Assembly (NCBI RefSeq): GCF_900447535.1
Contig: NZ_UFXX01000002.1
Span: 186,001 to 250,000, forward strand
DNA from: Dermacoccus nishinomiyaensis
Lineage (GTDB): Bacteria; Actinomycetota; Actinomycetes; Actinomycetales; Dermatophilaceae
DNA length: 64,000 nucleotides
Direction: 5' to 3'
The notes under the pieces were generated by a model. It did not search any database, was not told where the DNA came from, and was given only the letters and a program-made list of their open reading frames with translations. The position numbers and the translations under genes were made by a program. Position 1 is the first letter of the stretch. Each line of letters starts with the position of its first letter. Below, one piece after another: positions 60,905 through 64,000 of the stretch.

Positions 60905-62044
60905 ATGACGCGACGACGAAGGCGGAACGCGATGATCACGACGACCAGGGCGAGCACGTCGAACCCCTCGAACACACCTGTCACGCCGCAGCAGCTGAGG
61001 AGCGCCGGCATCCTGGCGGGCCTCAGCGCACCGCTGCTCGCGACAGCAGCCGTGGCCGTCGCCGTCACGACCCGACGGGCGCTGCCCGGGCCCGGCGCGA
61101 CGAGCGAGGACGTCATCGGCGTCGCCGCGGGCGCCGTCCTCACGCTCGCGCTGGCCCGCCTGGCGTGGCTCAGTCTTCGCTCTGCCCTCGACCTGCGGTG
61201 CGAGGCACGGCTGCTCGTGGCGGGCGACCTCGAGTGTGGCCGATCGGCGCTCGTCCGAGTTCAGGTCTGCGATTCGCGCTCTGTCGTGGCGCGCTCTGCA
61301 CCGGTAACGGCGGACGCGACGGGGTCGAGAACCCGCACGGCGAGTCTGTTCCTCGCCGTCGCGGCACTCATCACCGTCGGCGCGCAGTCGGCCGGGGCCG
61401 CCGAACCCGCGCCGCGCCCGTCGTTCTCCGTCTCGGCCGAGGTGATGCCGCCCGCCTCGGCCTCTGTCACCGACGCAGCGGCCCCTTCCGGGGCGGTCTC
61501 GCCAGCGGCCGCCACTCCCTCGGGCGCGGCACCTGCGTCTGGCACAACCAGCTCGCACTGGCCCGACCGCGAGGCCCCCGACGTCGACGCCCCGGACTTC
61601 GAAAACCCCGACCTCGACGCCCCTGACCTCGACTCCCCCGCGTTCGGTTCCCCAGCGTCCGTGTCGGCCCCGTCCGAGGCACGCACATCCGACTCGGCCA
61701 CGTCCGACACGCCCCAGCCAGCGGTGCCGCGTCCCGGCTGGACGCCGAATCCGTTCAGTACCTCGAACGAGCTGTCCGCCATCGTGCTGGGCACGCCGCG
61801 CGGTTCAGGCACGGCCGCGGAACACAGGACGCACGTCGTCGTGCGCGGCGACACGCTGTGGAGCATCGCGGCGTCCTACCTCGCCCCGGGCGCACCGGCG
61901 GAAGACGTCGCGGCGTCCCTGCCGGGCTGGCTCGAGGCCAACCCGCTGCTGCGGCTCGATCCGGACACGATCGAGGTCGGCCAGCAGCTCACCCTTCCTG
62001 CGTCCTTCGTCTCGACCACCTCAGCGTTCGGAGCCCACCGATGA
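60905..62044 (+). CDS. LysM-domain cell-wall protein
   Basis: 379 residues. Two helices are near the N-terminus (AGLSAPLLATAAVAVAVTT and VIGVAAGAVLTLALARLAWLSL) and a third at about residue 145 (ASLFLAVAALITVGAQSAGAA). A 110-residue Ser/Ala/Pro/Asp-rich linker with repeated DAPD/ENPD units follows. The last 70 residues are a LysM domain (HVVVRGDTLWSIAASYL, then EANPLLRLDPDTIEVGQQLTLP). LysM binds N-acetylglucosamine polymers. It is coupled to the Rv3235-like gene by an ATGA overlap, a pairing seen beside secA in related genomes. Confidence 0.8.
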   Translation: MTRRRRRNAMITTTRASTSNPSNTPVTPQQLRSAGILAGLSAPLLATAAVAVAVTTRRALPGPGATSEDVIGVAAGAVLTLALARLAWLSLRSALDLRCEARLLVAGDLECGRSALVRVQVCDSRSVVARSAPVTADATGSRTRTASLFLAVAALITVGAQSAGAAEPAPRPSFSVSAEVMPPASASVTDAAAPSGAVSPAAATPSGAAPASGTTSSHWPDREAPDVDAPDFENPDLDAPDLDSPAFGSPASVSAPSEARTSDSATSDTPQPAVPRPGWTPNPFSTSNELSAIVLGTPRGSGTAAEHRTHVVVRGDTLWSIAASYLAPGAPAEDVAASLPGWLEANPLLRLDPDTIEVGQQLTLPASFVSTTSAFGAHR

Positions 62045-62592
62045 CCACCCTCACCCTCGAACGAGCGAGTGTCGCACCCCCGCGCGCGGCCCACGAAATG
62101 CCGCGTGAACTCGATCTGCACGAGATCGGCGGGTTGCTCGACGGCTCGCTGCGCGTCGCCGACGTGCCGGCCATCAGCGCGCGCCTCGCGGTCGACGTCA
62201 GCCGCGAGCGCCTGCCGCACCGCGGCGAGCACGACGAGATCTTCGGCCCGCAGCACACGGCGACGTCCGCGTTGCCGGACGCACGGGTGTGGACGCAGCG
62301 CTTCGCCCTGGCGCTCGTCGAGGCTCTGGCGGGGCGTCGCTCACCGACGCAGCTCACGCCGCACACGAACACGGACGTGCTGGCGCGCATCCAGCGACGC
62401 CACCGCACGACACTGCGTCGCGGTGCCGCGCCCGGACCGACGGGCGTGCGGCGCGTTCAGGTGTGCCAGCCGTGCGACGGCGTCGTCGAAGCGGCCGTCG
62501 TCGCCCGCGTCAACGGCCGTGCGACGCCGATCGCCCTGCGCCTCAACGGGGTCGACGGGCGCTGGCAGGTCACCGTCCTCGAGCTGATCTGA
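62041..62592 (+). CDS. Rv3235-like protein
   Basis: 183 residues, cytoplasmic. The C-terminal 120 residues match the actinobacterial Rv3235 pattern: ARVWTQRFALALVEALAGRRSPTQL, VLARIQRRHRTTLRRG, and VRRVQVCQPCDGVVEAAVVARVNGRATPIALRLNGVDGRWQVTVLELI (in parts). Function unknown. The ATG overlaps the LysM stop (ATGA). It ends 13 bp from the convergent secA stop. Confidence 0.8.
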   Translation: MTTLTLERASVAPPRAAHEMPRELDLHEIGGLLDGSLRVADVPAISARLAVDVSRERLPHRGEHDEIFGPQHTATSALPDARVWTQRFALALVEALAGRRSPTQLTPHTNTDVLARIQRRHRTTLRRGAAPGPTGVRRVQVCQPCDGVVEAAVVARVNGRATPIALRLNGVDGRWQVTVLELI

Positions 62593-62605
62593 GCGTGTCC
62601 GCGCC

Positions 62606-64000
62606 TCAGCGCTTGCGCTTCTTACCGCCCTTGCTCTTGCGGCTGCGCGCTGCGGAGCGACGCTGTTCGCGCGACATCTGCTCCTCGTCGTCCATGACGT
62701 GCCCGTCCTTGGCGACGACGTGATCCTCAGCGAGGCCCTCCTCGTTGGGCGCCGTGAAGTGCAGCTGCTCCTGCTTGGGTGCGGGCGTGGATGCCTCGAC
62801 CTCGGCGGGGTCGACGTCGACGTGGAAGAACAGCTGCGTGGACTCCTCCTTGATCGACTCCGTCATCGCCTCGAACATCTGGAAGCCCTCGCGCTGGTAC
62901 TCGACGAGCGGGTCGCGCTGAGCCATCTGCCGCAGGTGGATGCCCTCCTTGAGGTAGTCCATCTCGTACAGGTGCTCGCGCCACTGGCGGTCGAGGACGG
63001 TGAGCACCACGCGTCGTTCGACCTCGCGCGCAACGCTCGAACCGAGGAAGGCGACGCGGTCGTCGAACGCGTGCTGCGCATCGGAGCGCAGTTCCTCGCC
63101 GAGGATCTCCGGCGTGATGCCGGCGCGCCCGCCGAGCTCCGCCTCGAGCTCCTCGAGACCGATCGTGATCGGGTAGAGCTCCTCGAGGGCGCCCCAGAGT
63201 CGCTCGAGATCCCAGTGCTCGGAGAAACCGTCCGCGGTCGCCGTCGCGACGTACGTGTCGATCGTGTCGTTGATGAAGTGGCGCATCTGGCCGTCGATGT
63301 CACCCTCGAGCACACGCTTGCGTTCGGCGTAGATCGTCTCACGCTGACGGTTGAGCACGTCGTCGTACTTGAGGACGTTCTTGCGGATCTCGAAGTTCTG
63401 GCCCTCGACCTGGCCCTGGGCGGACTGGATCGAGCGGGAGACGATCTTGTTCTCGATCGGCTGGTCGTCGTCCATGCCGGAGCCCGACATGAACCGGTCG
63501 ACGAGCGCCGCGTTGAACAGGCGCATGAGGTCGTCCTGCAGCGACAGGTAGAAACGCGACTCACCGGGGTCGCCCTGGCGACCGGAGCGTCCGCGGAGCT
63601 GGTTGTCGATGCGGCGCGACTCGTGACGCTCGGTGCCGAGGACGTACAGGCCGCCGAGTTCCTTCACCTCGTCGTGCTCGGCCTTGACCGCGGCCTCCGC
63701 CTTCGCGAGGGCCTCGTCCCAGCTCGCCTCGTACTCCTCGGGCGTCTCCTCCGGGTCGAGGCCCCGCTGCTTGAGCGCGGCGACGGCCATGAACTCGGGG
63801 TTGCCACCGAGCATGATGTCGGTGCCTCGACCGGCCATGTTGGTCGCCACGGTGACGCCGCCCTTGCGCCCGGCCTGCGCGACGATGGCGGCCTCACGCT
63901 CGTGGTGCTTCGCATTGAGCACCTCGTGCGCGACGCCCTTCTTGCGCAGCAGCTCCGACAGGCGCTCCGACTTCTCGACGCTCGTCGTACCGACGAGGAC
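62606..64000 (-). CDS. secA: Preprotein translocase ATPase SecA, C-terminal half
   Basis: The gene runs off the right edge, so only the last 464 residues are seen. Marks are [12 protein letters not shown] at the edge, [34 protein letters not shown] (motif V region, in parts), [34 protein letters not shown] (motif VI), the helical scaffold and [29 protein letters not shown]. The tail is short and Lys-rich (SKGGKKRKR) with no C-terminal zinc motif, as usual for actinobacterial SecA1. It drives Sec export. Confidence 0.96.
   Translation of the reverse strand, partial: VLVGTTSVEKSERLSELLRKKGVAHEVLNAKHHEREAAIVAQAGRKGGVTVATNMAGRGTDIMLGGNPEFMAVAALKQRGLDPEETPEEYEASWDEALAKAEAAVKAEHDEVKELGGLYVLGTERHESRRIDNQLRGRSGRQGDPGESRFYLSLQDDLMRLFNAALVDRFMSGSGMDDDQPIENKIVSRSIQSAQGQVEGQNFEIRKNVLKYDDVLNRQRETIYAERKRVLEGDIDGQMRHFINDTIDTYVATATADGFSEHWDLERLWGALEELYPITIGLEELEAELGGRAGITPEILGEELRSDAQHAFDDRVAFLGSSVAREVERRVVLTVLDRQWREHLYEMDYLKEGIHLRQMAQRDPLVEYQREGFQMFEAMTESIKEESTQLFFHVDVDPAEVEASTPAPKQEQLHFTAPNEEGLAEDHVVAKDGHVMDDEEQMSREQRRSAARSRKSKGGKKRKR

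Overview
The window is about 64 kb of very GC-rich DNA with actinobacterial gene content: WhiB1, the ClpS-DUF2017 pair, DUF3039, DUF3515, DUF6912, an NdgR-type IclR regulator beside leuCD, a roughly 180-kDa NAD-glutamate dehydrogenase, a PdtaS-type sensor kinase, an Rv3235-like protein beside secA, and prfB-ftsEX-smpB. The gene set fits a Micrococcales chromosome, perhaps Dermacoccaceae; the family is inferred from general resemblance only. Most of the window is housekeeping chromosome with short accessory scars.

Layout. 0-1.3 kb: a cut-off secreted-type ORF, a decayed phage lysis cassette (endolysin tail, 48-residue membrane protein, frameshifted holin-like gene), a transposase tail and a two-copy repeat. 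1.4-6.6 kb: envelope and lipid genes (DUF3515 lipoprotein, ddl, a PLP trans-sulfuration enzyme, gpsA, an acyltransferase) and a small orphan protein. 6.7-10.2 kb: HU, leuD-leuC and divergent ndgR with a probable operator and leaderless start. 10.4-12.4 kb: tRNA-Glu, tRNA-Gln and gltX. 12.4-15.3 kb: clpS-DUF2017 and the NAD salvage pair pncB-pncA. 15.4-24.5 kb: RDD protein, two helicases (one with a very large RGG region), a broken MFS gene, DUF3039, YqgE and VanZ-like proteins. 24.6-27 kb: an unknown membrane protein, a decayed HipA-like gene and tmRNA. 27.4-32.6 kb: drug-efflux MFS pump and pyruvate carboxylase. 32.7-39.4 kb: prfB-ftsE-ftsX-M23 peptidase-smpB-DUF2207. 39.5-44.2 kb: a Tad/Flp pilus operon read leftward. 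44.4-48.8 kb: a divergent orphan FHA-FtsK ATPase and a secreted Ser/Thr/Ala-rich protein. 49-56.5 kb: WhiB1, PdtaS-like kinase and NAD-GDH. 56.7-64 kb: unknown proteins, a second Tad-related pair (CpaE-like and SAF/RcpC-like), a small HTH regulator, a LysM protein, an Rv3235-like protein and the 3' part of secA.

The most interesting candidate system is a Tad/Flp pilus encoded at two separate sites (39.5-44.2 kb and 57.8-59.8 kb). An 11-bp motif (TCTTACCAAAG) sits as a perfect tandem pair in front of tadA. It recurs once, one mismatch, in front of a small excisionase-like HTH gene divergent from the SAF/CpaE pair. Sharing the tadA regulatory region is a 1175-residue FHA-transmembrane-FtsK/EccC-like protein with no recognisable ESX partners, followed directly by a secreted protein. 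Also notable are a 38-bp-period repeat found only in two convergent intergenic gaps, probable leaderless starts for ndgR and pncB, and a CRP-like palindrome before whiB1. All calls come from reading the sequence; no database search was run.
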